Position numbers and translations under genes: made by a program. A stretch of DNA of 64,000 nt from Imperialibacter sp. EC-SDR9 (lineage in GTDB: Bacteria; Bacteroidota; Bacteroidia; Cytophagales; Cyclobacteriaceae): assembly GCF_902498805.1 (NCBI RefSeq), contig NZ_LR701573.1, positions 62,001 through 126,000 on the forward strand, given 5' to 3'. A model generated the notes under the pieces. The model did not search any database and was not told where the DNA came from. It saw only the letters and a program-made list of their open reading frames with translations. Every line of letters starts with the position of its first letter. Positions within the stretch are counted from its first letter, which is position 1. This document shows, in pieces, positions 1 to 8,462 of the stretch.

Positions 1-617
1 CCGGCGCTATGCTAGTCGAGTTTGGTAAAATATCGTCGTTGCTTGGCGATATGTTCAGCAGACTATGGGCAGGGCTTTCGGCCACGCAACTAATCATTAC
101 GGTGGTGATTATCGCTACAGTGGTTGTTCTTATCTATTTTATGATCAAAAGGTTTCAAAAAATGCCGGCCTTCGCAAAGCTCAAGGAATTCCTTGTCAAC
201 CTGGGCCATGGCATCGGCAGCATAACTAAACTTAAGTCTCCTGCTCTTTTTATTCTGAGCACTGTGGCTATGTGGGCGACTTACTTTTTTATGTCGTACG
301 TTATCGTATTCTCTATGGAAGAGACAGCATGGCTTGACTTAAAGGCAGGTCTGGTGCTATTGGCGATGGGTGGAATTGGCATGGCCATGCCAGTTCAGGG
401 AGGAATTGGCACATATCATGCCTTTGTGGCAGGAATTTTACTGTGGTATGGCATCGGAGAGCAAACAGGCGTATTTTTTGCTACACTGCTTCATACGTCA
501 CAGGTCGTAACCATCCTGGTGTTGGGAGGCGTATCGATTCTTGTGGCAGTGCTTTTACCAGTAAAGAACCAAATTGAAAACAGCGTCGAAAATCAAGGAT
601 CGGAAGGCGGCCAGTAG
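1..617 (+). CDS. Flippase-like integral membrane protein (UPF0104 / LPG synthase TM family), 5' end cut by window
   Basis: The reading frame is open to the left edge, so only the C-terminal ~205 residues are present; the internal ATG at 9 is not the true start. It has about four hydrophobic segments. The stretch with [15 protein letters not shown] resembles the conserved P-x-x-G-G-x-G motif of UPF0104/AglD-like proteins, which are related to the membrane domain of lysylphosphatidylglycerol synthase and are thought to move lipid-linked substrates. The 3' end overlaps the next gene by 44 bp, so the two are probably co-transcribed. Envelope location is inferred from the membrane segments; the substrate cannot be deduced. 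Confidence 0.8.
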   Translation, partial: GAMLVEFGKISSLLGDMFSRLWAGLSATQLIITVVIIATVVVLIYFMIKRFQKMPAFAKLKEFLVNLGHGIGSITKLKSPALFILSTVAMWATYFFMSYVIVFSMEETAWLDLKAGLVLLAMGGIGMAMPVQGGIGTYHAFVAGILLWYGIGEQTGVFFATLLHTSQVVTILVLGGVSILVAVLLPVKNQIENSVENQGSEGGQ

Positions 618-1065
618 CCAGGTATCTAGTTGGCATGCCGAAGGGCTTTCAGTGGTGTTTACCAATGGATGTTTCGATATCCTGCACCTTGGTCATGTCG
701 ACTATCTTGAAAGGGCGAGGCAACTTGGCGACAAGCTGGTAGTGGCGCTGAACACGGATGCGTCGGTTCAGCGACTGAAAGGGCCGGAAAGGCCTATCGT
801 GAATGAGGCATCCAGGGCCAGGGTAATGGCCGCTCTCGGTTTCGTCGATTTGGTGGTCTTTTTTGATGAGGAAACGCCGAAAGAGCTGATCGAAGCCCTT
901 CAACCAGATATTTTAGTGAAAGGCGGTGACTACACTGTTGAAACTATTGTAGGTGCCGATTTTGTTTTGAAGCACGGTGGAAAAGTTATTCCACTCCCAT
1001 TGATAGATGGGTATTCTACTACTACATTTGTGAATAAAATTAAGCTAAACGATAAAAACTTATGA
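574..1065 (+). CDS. rfaE2: RfaE2-type D-glycero-beta-D-manno-heptose 1-phosphate adenylyltransferase
   Basis: A 163-aa single-domain cytidylyltransferase-like protein. It carries [16 protein letters not shown] (the HxGH nucleotide-binding motif) near residues 30-45 and a C-terminal [12 protein letters not shown] motif typical of RfaE domain II. Such stand-alone proteins activate heptose phosphate for LPS core synthesis. The kinase half (RfaE1) is not fused and is not in the window. The start is TTG at 574: homologues usually begin with a K-I-x-x-R segment 20-25 residues before the NGCFD motif, which only this start provides. It overlaps the upstream gene by 44 bp and the downstream gene by 4 bp (ATGA), suggesting translational coupling. 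Confidence 0.88.
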   Translation: MKTASKIKDRKAASSQVSSWHAEGLSVVFTNGCFDILHLGHVDYLERARQLGDKLVVALNTDASVQRLKGPERPIVNEASRARVMAALGFVDLVVFFDEETPKELIEALQPDILVKGGDYTVETIVGADFVLKHGGKVIPLPLIDGYSTTTFVNKIKLNDKNL

Positions 1066-1754
1066 TGCTTCTTCTGATTGGTGTTGTATTTATGATTATC
1101 AGCTGGTCGGTGAGTAACAAGCTGAAAAATAAATTTAAAAAGTACTCTCAGGTTGGGTTAGCTTCTAACCTTAGTGGCCGTGAAATTGCCGAAAAAATGC
1201 TGGCAGATCATGGCATATATGACGTGAAAGTGGTGTCGGTAGAAGGCCAGTTGACGGATCATTACAATCCGGCCAATAAAACGGTCAATCTGAGCCCTGA
1301 AGTATACCATGGCAGATCCGCCGCCGCCGCTGCAGTGGCTGCACACGAATGCGGCCACGCTGTGCAACATGCTACTGCATATAGCTTCCTTGAGTTCAGA
1401 TCAGCGATGGTGCCAGTGCAGAACGTTACAGCCAGGGTAATGAATATTATATTCATGGCCATGTTGTTTGGTTCATTCTTCCTGCAGGGATTTATGCAAA
1501 CAGGACTTCTGATCATTATAGGTTGTTACTTTGTATTCACCTTGTTTGCTTTCGTTACCCTCCCGGTTGAGTTCGATGCGAGTAGCAGGGCGCTGGCCTG
1601 GATTGACCGCAAAGGTATTGTGACGTCAAAAGAGCACGAAATGGCAAAAGATGCATTGAAATGGGCCGCAATGACTTATGTGGTGGCTGCATTGTCGGCG
1701 CTGGTTACGCTGTTTTACTTTATTCTGTCCTACCTGGGCATGAGCAGAGATTAA
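1062..1754 (+). CDS. YugP-like membrane zinc metallopeptidase
   Basis: 230 aa, the usual length for the zinc_peptidase_2 (YugP) family. An N-terminal hydrophobic helix is followed by the zinc-binding HECGH (H95 to H99) inside [12 protein letters not shown], then about three C-terminal membrane helices. The sequence [12 protein letters not shown] supplies the downstream glutamate region seen in the family. It is a predicted membrane-bound protease of unknown substrate. The start overlaps the stop of the RfaE2-type gene as ATGA. A Rho-independent terminator follows at 1779. Confidence 0.88.
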   Translation: MMLLLIGVVFMIISWSVSNKLKNKFKKYSQVGLASNLSGREIAEKMLADHGIYDVKVVSVEGQLTDHYNPANKTVNLSPEVYHGRSAAAAAVAAHECGHAVQHATAYSFLEFRSAMVPVQNVTARVMNIIFMAMLFGSFFLQGFMQTGLLIIIGCYFVFTLFAFVTLPVEFDASSRALAWIDRKGIVTSKEHEMAKDALKWAAMTYVVAALSALVTLFYFILSYLGMSRD

Positions 1755-1778
1755 CAAAATAATTTAAAGAAATGATGG

Positions 1779-1807
1779 GGACTTGGGCATGGCTCAAGTC
1801 CTTTTTT
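1779..1807 (+). terminator. Rho-independent terminator after the YugP-like gene
   Basis: Stem GGACTTG / CAAGTCC with a 9-nt loop, followed directly by six T residues. It ends the transcript of the first three genes. Confidence 0.8.
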
Positions 1808-1845
1808 GTTTATTTTTAGCTCATACAATAACCCGCACATAACTG

Positions 1846-2991
1846 ATGATGAAATTTGATTTGACTGAAGAGCAGCTGGCAGTAAGAGATGCCGCAAGAG
1901 ATTTTGCGCAGAATGAATTGCTTCCCGGAGTAATTGAAAGAGATGAGCATCAAAAATTTCCGGCTGAGCAAGTCAAGATGATGGGTGAGCTTGGTTTTAT
2001 GGGGATGATGGTGGATCCGAAATATGGCGGGAGTGGTATGGACACCGTGTCCTACGTGCTGGCCATGGAGGAGATATCGAAAATTGATGCTTCAGCCTCC
2101 GTTTGCATGTCGGTGAACAATTCACTGGTGTGCTGGGGCCTCGAAAAATATGGCAATGAAGAACAAAAGCAGAAATACCTTACCAGGTTAGCCAAAGGTG
2201 AAATAATTGGGGCGTTTTGCCTTTCAGAGCCGGAAGCTGGGTCGGACGCCACCTCGCAACGAACCACGGCTGAGGACAAGGGTGACTACTACCTGCTCAA
2301 CGGAACAAAGAACTGGATCACGAATGGCAACAGTGCGTCCGTCTATATCGTAATGGCACAAACCGATGCTTCCAAGGCCCACAAAGGAATCAACGCCTTG
2401 ATAGTGGAGAAGGGGATGGAGGGCTTTGTTGTTGGGAAAAAGGAAAATAAGCTTGGCATCAGAGGGTCTGATACTCATTCGCTGATGTTTCAGGATGTGA
2501 AGGTGCCAAAAGCAAACAGGATCGGCGACGATGGATTTGGCTTTTCGTTTGCCATGAGCACGCTTAACGGCGGTAGAATTGGCATAGCTTCCCAGGCGCT
2601 CGGAATTGCCTCCGGGGCGATGGAGTTGTCAATTGCCTATGCGAAAGAACGAAAGGCTTTTGGGAAAAGCATCGCTGAACACCAGGCCATTCAGTTCAAA
2701 CTTGCTGACATGGCTACTGATATTGAAGCTGCCAGGTTGCTTTGTCTTAGGGCAGCGCAATTAAAGGATCAGAAGGCCGATTTTAGTCAGGCCAGTGCGA
2801 TGGCCAAACTTTTTGCATCCGATGTAGCGATGAAGACGACGGTGGAAGCAGTGCAGATTCATGGCGGATATGGTTACGTGAAAGAGTACCATGTTGAGCG
2901 GCTTATGAGGGATGCAAAAATCACGCAGATTTACGAAGGGACGTCAGAAATTCAGAAAATTGTAATTTCCAGAGGGTTGCTCAAAAATTGA
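1846..2991 (+). CDS. Acyl-CoA dehydrogenase (short/medium-chain, butyryl-CoA dehydrogenase-like)
   Basis: A 381-aa FAD enzyme with the standard three-domain length. It has the two family signatures: GAFCLSEPEAGSDA near residue 125 and the C-terminal QIHGGYGYVKEYHVERLMRD. The catalytic base is the glutamate of YEGTSEIQ (about E364), the position used by short- and medium-chain enzymes. It introduces the alpha-beta double bond in fatty-acid or branched-chain acyl-CoA oxidation. The gene stands alone between a terminator and the AraC gene, so its exact chain-length preference cannot be told. The alternative start one codon downstream (ATGATG) is equally possible. Confidence 0.93.
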   Translation: MMKFDLTEEQLAVRDAARDFAQNELLPGVIERDEHQKFPAEQVKMMGELGFMGMMVDPKYGGSGMDTVSYVLAMEEISKIDASASVCMSVNNSLVCWGLEKYGNEEQKQKYLTRLAKGEIIGAFCLSEPEAGSDATSQRTTAEDKGDYYLLNGTKNWITNGNSASVYIVMAQTDASKAHKGINALIVEKGMEGFVVGKKENKLGIRGSDTHSLMFQDVKVPKANRIGDDGFGFSFAMSTLNGGRIGIASQALGIASGAMELSIAYAKERKAFGKSIAEHQAIQFKLADMATDIEAARLLCLRAAQLKDQKADFSQASAMAKLFASDVAMKTTVEAVQIHGGYGYVKEYHVERLMRDAKITQIYEGTSEIQKIVISRGLLKN

Positions 2992-3112
2992 GTTCCTTTT
3001 TAATTCATATTTGAGCTAGGTATTTTGTTATTAAATCATATTTGTATTAGTTTTATACAAATTCATTGTTAATTTTTTCTATTGCCACCCGCTCTCGCAA
3101 ATTGTATGATTC

Positions 3113-4033
3113 ATGGAAGAGTATAATAAAATTATTGAATCTCTTAGTATCAGATTTATTAAGGCACGCCACACCAATGTAATTCAATCTGTTACGGTAG
3201 AGAATTTTTACGACGTTGAAAACACCATTTTTTTGGTTCACAAGGGGGTTTTGAAGTTTGGTAAGGACAAAGAAGAGGTGCATGCCGGCGAGGTGCTTTT
3301 TGTACCCGGCGGCAAAATGGCGTCTATTACTTATGGCTCAGGAAAGGCCATCAGCTTGTCTAATGACGACTTTTTGAACAACAAAGAGAAGTACCTGGAG
3401 AGCGTGAAGGGCTATAGTCAGGAGGAAGAAACCAGAGATAATTTTAGCTACATCACTTTCGAAGCAAAGGTATTCGACACTGTCAACTTTTTTGCATCGC
3501 TTGACATACCGCCGTTTGTAATGAAAGACGGAATGATGGGCTCATTGATTCAGGACATCGTTGTTGAACACTTTTCCGGAAAGCTTGGTAGAGATAGAAT
3601 TGTGAAGCTTGAAACGGATAGATTGGTTGTGCAGGCCATCAGGTATATCATTCAGCACAACCTGTATGTGGAGCAGCTGGCTACTAATAGCAATTACTTC
3701 AAAGACCCTCGCCTGATTGATATCTTTGCCTATATCAAGGATAATCTTGGTGACGACCTTTCCAATAAGATTTTGGCCAATGTTGCCAATGTTTCAGAAG
3801 ATTATGTGGGGCAGTACTTCAAAATGCTGACCGGTATTAACCCGCAGGACTACATTGAGTACCAGCGAATGGAAAAGGCAGTTAACCTTTTGCGAACCTC
3901 AAAGAAAAGCATCAGGGAAATAGGTAAAGATGTGGGATATAAAGACACTGCTTACTTTTGCCGTCGTTTCAAAATGATGTTTGGTATCCCGGCAGGTAAA
4001 ATGCGAAGAAGAGAGTCTTTAATTAATGTTTAA
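3113..4033 (+). CDS. AraC-family transcriptional regulator
   Basis: 306 aa. The N-terminal ~100 residues look like a small cupin-type sensing domain (HKGVLKFGKDKEEVHAGEVLFVPGG). The C-terminal ~100 residues hold two helix-turn-helix units, the second ending in DVGYKDTAYFCRRFKMMFGI, the classical AraC signature. No ligand-binding residues for a known effector were recognised. The 120 bp upstream is AT-rich with TATTTG-like stretches but no convincing operator. Its 3' end overlaps the convergent GGGP synthase gene by 15 bp. Its target could be the adjacent acyl-CoA dehydrogenase, but nothing in the sequence shows this. Confidence 0.9.
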   Translation: MEEYNKIIESLSIRFIKARHTNVIQSVTVENFYDVENTIFLVHKGVLKFGKDKEEVHAGEVLFVPGGKMASITYGSGKAISLSNDDFLNNKEKYLESVKGYSQEEETRDNFSYITFEAKVFDTVNFFASLDIPPFVMKDGMMGSLIQDIVVEHFSGKLGRDRIVKLETDRLVVQAIRYIIQHNLYVEQLATNSNYFKDPRLIDIFAYIKDNLGDDLSNKILANVANVSEDYVGQYFKMLTGINPQDYIEYQRMEKAVNLLRTSKKSIREIGKDVGYKDTAYFCRRFKMMFGIPAGKMRRRESLINV

Positions 4034-4786
4034 AGGCTTTTGATTGAGGTGATGAATTCTCTCTGATACTTCAATCAATAGATTTGGGTTTTCCTCCACA
4101 CTGTTTCCCAGAATAAGCATGTCGGCTCCGGCCTGAAGAGCCTGTATAGCCAAATGAACCGAGCTGATTCCCCCACCCACAATTAGCGGAACATTGATAT
4201 TTTTCTTAACGGCAGTAATTACTTTGGGAGGAATAGGTGCCTCTGCCCCGCTGCCAGCGTCCATATAAATTGTTCGTAAACCTAGCATTTCGCCGGCCAT
4301 TGCTGTGGAAACAGCGATGCTTACCTTGTCGGTTGGAATGGGTGTGGTGTTGCTGATGTAGCTCGCAGCAGTAGCATGACCGCTGTTCACCAGCATATAC
4401 CCGACTGGTATTACTTCGAGGTGCGTCCTTTTTAAAATGGGTGCAGCTATTACATGCTGGCCTATCAAATACTCTGGGTTTCTCCCTGAGATCAAAGAAA
4501 GAAAAAGAATGGCGTCGGCATTGGAGTCTATTTGATAGTAGTTGCCTGGAAAAATAATCACCGGAATACTGGAATTTGCTTTTATAAGCTGGATGATCTG
4601 GCTAAAATTATTCTTGGTCATAAGGCTGCCACCCACAAGAATATAGTCAACCTTATTTTCAACACACATGTTGATGACCCTAAGGCAAGCGCTGTTGTCC
4701 GACACCTTGTCAGGGTCAATCAATATGCCCAGTGAGCGTTTGCCTTCGTTACTCTTCTGTGTCAGTTGACTCAGTAGGTGGTTCAT
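4019..4786 (-). CDS. Geranylgeranylglyceryl-phosphate synthase family protein (GGGPS/PcrB)
   Basis: 255 aa TIM-barrel prenyltransferase. Recognisable motifs are ILIDPDKV near the N-terminus, ILVGGSLMT, YMDAGSGAEAPIP (substrate-binding loop), LIVGGGIS and ADMLILGNSVEEN (phosphate binding) toward the C-terminus. The family joins a polyprenyl diphosphate to sn-glycerol-1-phosphate through an ether bond; archaea use it for membrane lipids. Group II members occur in Bacteroidota, where their physiological product is not settled. No archaeal-type G1P dehydrogenase is nearby. The gene stands alone and converges on the AraC gene. Confidence 0.9.
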   Translation of the reverse strand: MNHLLSQLTQKSNEGKRSLGILIDPDKVSDNSACLRVINMCVENKVDYILVGGSLMTKNNFSQIIQLIKANSSIPVIIFPGNYYQIDSNADAILFLSLISGRNPEYLIGQHVIAAPILKRTHLEVIPVGYMLVNSGHATAASYISNTTPIPTDKVSIAVSTAMAGEMLGLRTIYMDAGSGAEAPIPPKVITAVKKNINVPLIVGGGISSVHLAIQALQAGADMLILGNSVEENPNLLIEVSERIHHLNQKPLNIN

Positions 4787-4900
4787 TCGTCAGTATTCTT
4801 TTTTGAATATAATTTAAGCCAAATTGAAGTAAAACCCCCCAAAGAGCCGCCATGCTTTTGTTGAGTGTCAATTTAAAAAATGATTTTGGCGGTTTTTCAA

Positions 4901-5146
4901 CTAGTTGTATTGGCTGGTCAGGACTTTTTTTTTAAGATCCTCTTTCCTGGAAGACGATGTGATAAGTCTGGCTATCTGGTATCCAGCGAAAAGGACGCCG
5001 CCAATAATCAGTCCGGTTTTCAGAGCCCGGGAGACATTTTGCTCAACAGAGTCGGTTCCGGATTGGAGTTTCTTTTTTGCCTTTCGCTCCATTTCCTGAA
5101 GTTGTTCCTTCCGCCTGGTAATATCCGCTTTACTCATCTTCTTCAA
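4901..5146 (-). CDS. Small single-helix membrane protein (YqjD/YtxH-like)
   Basis: 81 aa, strongly basic. The N-terminal half is a charged helix (RRKEQLQEMERKAKKKL) and the C-terminal half contains one membrane helix (TGLIIGGVLFAGYQIARLI) with a short basic tail. No family is certain. The arrangement of an amphipathic helix plus one anchor, directly after a holin-superfamily gene, resembles the E. coli YqjD-YqjE pair, which is associated with ribosomes and the inner membrane. It overlaps the upstream gene by 17 bp. ATG at 5137 (fourth codon) is an alternative start. Confidence 0.65.
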   Translation of the reverse strand: MKKMSKADITRRKEQLQEMERKAKKKLQSGTDSVEQNVSRALKTGLIIGGVLFAGYQIARLITSSSRKEDLKKKVLTSQYN

Positions 5147-5510
5147 TTGGTTTTTCTGTAAGGGCCTCCCTCTCTTTCACTGCTTTGGTAATCTGATTTT
5201 CAACAGCATCTTTCAGCTTGCCGGATTGGAGCAGATACACGAAAAAAAGCAATGCAAGAAGATAGAAGCACGTAACTGCGCCATACCCAAGGTAGGCGCT
5301 GTTCCAAAGATAGTTTAAAAAAGTACTCAGCGTAATGCTTCCAAAAAACAGGAAGAACATAAAAACCGTGAGAATCAGAAACAGTGCTATCAGCTGAGCG
5401 AGAATTCCAGAGAGCTCTTCGATCATGTTTAGTTTGACGAGCTCAATTTTTATCCGCACATACTCAGTGACGGAATCTATCAATTCATCTATTTTCCAAA
5501 ACTTTGACAA
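5130..5510 (-). CDS. Phage-holin superfamily III-like membrane protein (YqjE-like)
   Basis: 126 aa. A polar N-terminal amphipathic stretch (residues 1-30) is followed by two long hydrophobic segments (about 36-62 and 72-96) and an acidic C-terminal tail. This layout fits the Phage_holin_3_6/YqjE group, which in chromosomes is not linked to phage lysis. No phage genes are nearby. It forms a two-gene unit with the overlapping downstream single-helix protein. Confidence 0.7.
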   Translation of the reverse strand: MSKFWKIDELIDSVTEYVRIKIELVKLNMIEELSGILAQLIALFLILTVFMFFLFFGSITLSTFLNYLWNSAYLGYGAVTCFYLLALLFFVYLLQSGKLKDAVENQITKAVKEREALTEKPIEEDE

Positions 5511-5561
5511 AAATACCTCCTTTGGACTAAGCGTTCAAGGTATGAAACTTTGATCAAACGG

Positions 5562-6760
5562 TTAAGGTTCCTCGACAGGCTTTTTATCAATTAGCTCGAC
5601 AGGAGGAGAAGTTGTGTGTGTAAATGACCTATGAGCCAGAATGAGGCTGTAGGGGATGATAAAGAATGTGAGTAGTATATAGGCAAAACCCACGATGCGG
5701 TACCTCAGCGTAAATTTACCAAGGAGTTCAGCCATTTTAACAGGAATCCTTCGAATAACAGGGAAGGGCAGGAATATTAGGACACCGATTAAATTGAACA
5801 ACAGGTGGGCAATTGCCACGGCTATGGCTTCTTCCGACTTGAACAGTGCTGCAATAATGGCAGTAATCGTTGTTCCAACATTGGCTCCAGGATGAAGTTG
5901 AAGGCTTTTTGTACGGAGATTTTGCGGGTAGCTGCCAAAGGAACAATAAGGGAAGTAGTGATGGAACTCGACTGAATGCCAGCCGTGAGGAGGGTTCCCC
6001 ATCCAAAGGCCTTGAAAGGATTGTTAAAAACAATATTTTCAAAATTCACCTTGGACTGACCGATCAGTCTTTTGTAGATGATATTCGACAGCAGCTTGAT
6101 GCAGCCTATCAGTACCAGAAATGAAACAATGAGAAGAACTATGGGGTGTGATATCCAAAGACTTACCCAGTGGCTGATGGGATCAAACAATAATGTGTTG
6201 ATATTAAATATCGGTCCGCTTTTCGAAAATAAATCTCCACCACTAAGTGAGGAGGCTATTTCACGAGAGAGGCGGGAAAGCAGGTGGTATTTTAGCTCTA
6301 GTGGAAAAAGAATGATGGTAGTGAGGATGTTGAAAATGTCGTGCACTGCCCCAGCCGCAATGGCTTTTCTGAACTCATTTCTCTTGGTGATATAACCAAG
6401 CGATACAATTGATGACGTGATAGTGGTGCCAATATTGGCACCCATAATAATGGGGACGGCATCCTCAAATGAGATTGAGCCAACAGCAACGGCCGCCACA
6501 ATCATAGTGGTGCTTGACGAACTGCTTTGTATAAGCGCTGTAATCAGAAGGCCAATAAACAAGCCAACGAATGGGTCGGAAGTGGCAGACAGGATGGATT
6601 GGGCAGCAGTTTCAGTGAGCTGGTTGAAGGCTTGCCCCATCATATTGATGGAAAGGAGAAAGATGAAAACAGTGATGAGGACGTACCCGATATTACGGTA
6701 CAGGTTTTTCGCAGAAGTCTGCTTTCCCTCGTCTATGTTTAAAACTTTCTTGACGGTCAT
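5562..6760 (-). pseudogene. Na/Pi cotransporter family protein, interrupted by a one-base deletion
   Basis: Two overlapping frames together encode a 399-aa Na+/phosphate cotransporter (two PF02690 halves). The first frame runs from 6760 to about 5889 and carries both QSSS repeats (ALIQSSSSSTTM and AGIQSSSITTSL). The second frame continues to 5562 and begins with GANVGTTITAIIAAL, which should follow directly after KAFNFIL. Adding one G to the minus-strand sequence near 5887-5888 restores a single frame through the invariant GANxGTT motif. Without it the first frame ends early after 312 residues, with a tail unlike the family. The gene faces away from the OprO/P-like porin and belongs by context to a phosphate-uptake cluster. 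It may be a real mutation or a base-calling error at a short C run. Confidence 0.85.
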
Positions 6761-7158
6761 CCAATTGAAGAGTTGTTGCCAGAAGAAGCAAGCCGCAAAG
6801 TTATCAAAAACTAATTGTTCAATCCGTTAGCGATATGAAACTATTGTTAATTCACCTTGTGCTCAAACGCTTGAACTGGGGAAGCAAGCTGATTTGCCTA
6901 TTGTGAAGGCCAGTTGCACGTTATTAAAGGCAGTGAATGCCCGGTTTGAGATCATAAATTTGAGGGAAAATGTGCCTTTTTTTGGCCATTAACCATACTT
7001 ACCATATAATCTGGTTAGCCAAAACAGTAACCTTGCTTGTGTTAAGATAATATTAATGATGTTTCTAAATTGTTAAGTAAATGAGGGTTTGTTAATATAT
7101 AGTTATCAATTTCTTAACATTGTAGCTCTTCCCTACGAGAGCAACCGACCTAAGATTC
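6761..7158. other. 398-bp divergent intergenic region between the Na/Pi cotransporter and the porin
   Basis: AT-rich with no supportable gene. The right end holds three 11-bp-spaced TTAACA-like repeats in front of the porin (described separately). A second, weaker pair in the opposite orientation, TTAATA-N5-TTAACA read on the minus strand, lies at 7040-7056 and points toward the cotransporter. No clear -7 element for either gene was identified. Confidence 0.6.
7092..7119 (+). promoter_or_regulatory. Putative Pho box: three direct repeats of TTAACA type, 11-bp period
   Basis: TTAATA (7092), TTATCA (7103) and TTAACA (7114) are each separated by 5 bp. This matches the known architecture of PhoB/PhoP boxes (direct hexamers or heptamers with an 11-bp period; the Bacillus PhoP repeat is TTAACA-like). 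The last 17 bp differ at only two positions from the site in front of the PiT-like gene. The site sits 40 bp before the porin start. Function is inferred. Confidence 0.55.
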
Positions 7159-8319
7159 ATGCAGAGAGTGATCAACATTGTAATAGCCTTCTTTTTAACC
7201 CTATCGTTCATTTTACCAGGTATTGTCAAAGCACAGGACATTACCGAAAGCAAATTCGGAAGCGGAATCTCAGTATTTGCCAGAGACTCTTCATTTTCGA
7301 TGAAGTTTAGCACCAGGTTTCAGACTTTGTATGAGGGAGTATACGACATGGAGCTCGACAAATACAAAGACAACCTATTGATAAGGAGAGCAAGGTTGAA
7401 GTTTGACGGGTTTGTGCATAACCCAAAAATACAATACAAGATTGAGTTGGGCTTGAGTGGTAGCGACATTGGCAATCAGGACATTGTTTCTGAATCGAAT
7501 TATGCGCCACTGCAAATCCTTGATGCCGTGATAAAATACAACTTCCATGGAAACTGGAGCCTGTGGGTCGGTCAAACGAAACTTCCCGGAAACGTGGAAC
7601 GGGTAATTTCATCTCAATCGTTACAGTTTGTTGACCGAAGTTTTCTTAACTCCAGATACAATCTTGACAGAGACCGGGGAGTTCAGGTTCGCTATGATGG
7701 AAAGACATTTGGTTTAATAACTGCGGTTTCCATAGGGGAGGGCAGGAATATTTCCGAGGAGAATCAAGGTGGATACGACTATACGGCCAGACTTGAGTGG
7801 CTTCCCCTCGGGCGATTCAGGAGCAATGGCGACTATGTTGGAGCCGACCTCAAAAGAGAATCGACTCCAAAGCTGATGGTTGGAATTGTCTACGACTATA
7901 ACGACAACACTAATAGGGAAAGAGGCCAGTTGGGTAGAGTATTAAGTGAAAACAGGATTCTGCAGGCTGTGTTTGTGGATATGCATTTTAAGTACAGAGG
8001 ATGGTCGGTGATGTCGGAGTATGTTAATAAGCAAGCACCGAACGGGCCCGTAGTTTCAGACGGAACTTATTATACTGGCACTGGCCTTAATATTCAAGCA
8101 GGATACTTACTCAAAAATAATTTCGAGTTGGCCCTTAGGTTTACGGAAGTGCTGCCAGCCGTCGAAACATTGCGAGCAGGTATTCATCAATATACTTTTG
8201 GCGTCTCAAAATATATCGTTGGTCATTCTCTTAAAATACAGTCGGACTTGACAAGGATAGAAATTGAAGGAGGGGACGGCTCAATGATGTATCGTGCGCA
8301 GGTTGAGGTATCTTTTTAG
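7159..8319 (+). CDS. Phosphate-selective porin O/P family outer-membrane protein
   Basis: 386 aa with an N-terminal signal peptide (hydrophobic residues 5-20, cleavage near VKA-Q). The mature part alternates polar and hydrophobic residues like a 16-strand beta-barrel and ends in a phenylalanine (QVEVSF), the usual outer-membrane C-terminus. Stretches such as LLIRRARLKFDGFVHNPKIQYKIE and FVDRSFLNSRYNLDRDRGVQ (shortened motifs RRARL, DRDRG) are typical of OprO/OprP-like porins in Bacteroidota. It would let phosphate cross the outer membrane. Flanking Na/Pi and PiT-like transporters and an upstream Pho-box-like repeat support a phosphate role. Confidence 0.88.
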   Translation: MQRVINIVIAFFLTLSFILPGIVKAQDITESKFGSGISVFARDSSFSMKFSTRFQTLYEGVYDMELDKYKDNLLIRRARLKFDGFVHNPKIQYKIELGLSGSDIGNQDIVSESNYAPLQILDAVIKYNFHGNWSLWVGQTKLPGNVERVISSQSLQFVDRSFLNSRYNLDRDRGVQVRYDGKTFGLITAVSIGEGRNISEENQGGYDYTARLEWLPLGRFRSNGDYVGADLKRESTPKLMVGIVYDYNDNTNRERGQLGRVLSENRILQAVFVDMHFKYRGWSVMSEYVNKQAPNGPVVSDGTYYTGTGLNIQAGYLLKNNFELALRFTEVLPAVETLRAGIHQYTFGVSKYIVGHSLKIQSDLTRIEIEGGDGSMMYRAQVEVSF

Positions 8320-8386
8320 CCAGGGAGCTTTCACCGTCAATGGCTCATAAGGCTAAGTAATATGCAAAGACTACAAAATAAAAGCC

Positions 8387-8431
8387 TTAACACTTTCTTA
8401 ACAGTGGTAACAAAAACTATATTTAGCTTTG
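8387..8431 (+). promoter_or_regulatory. Putative Pho box plus promoter of the PiT-like gene
   Basis: TTAACA at 8387 and at 8398 (11-bp period, N5 spacer). Then, 20 bp after the second repeat, comes TAGCTTTG at 8424-8431, a perfect TAnnTTTG -7 element of Bacteroidota. The proximal repeat thus occupies the -33 position, the geometry of activator-dependent Pho promoters. The 17-bp core TTAWCAMTTTCTTAACA is shared with the porin upstream region. Confidence 0.6.
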
Positions 8432-8462
8432 CCGGAACTTTCAAATTAAGCGTACACCTGCG

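Noticed and set aside
4848-4897. CCGCCA ... TGGCGG inverted repeat downstream of the YqjD-like gene
   Set aside because: The loop is about 35 nt and the T run is on the wrong side for the minus-strand genes.
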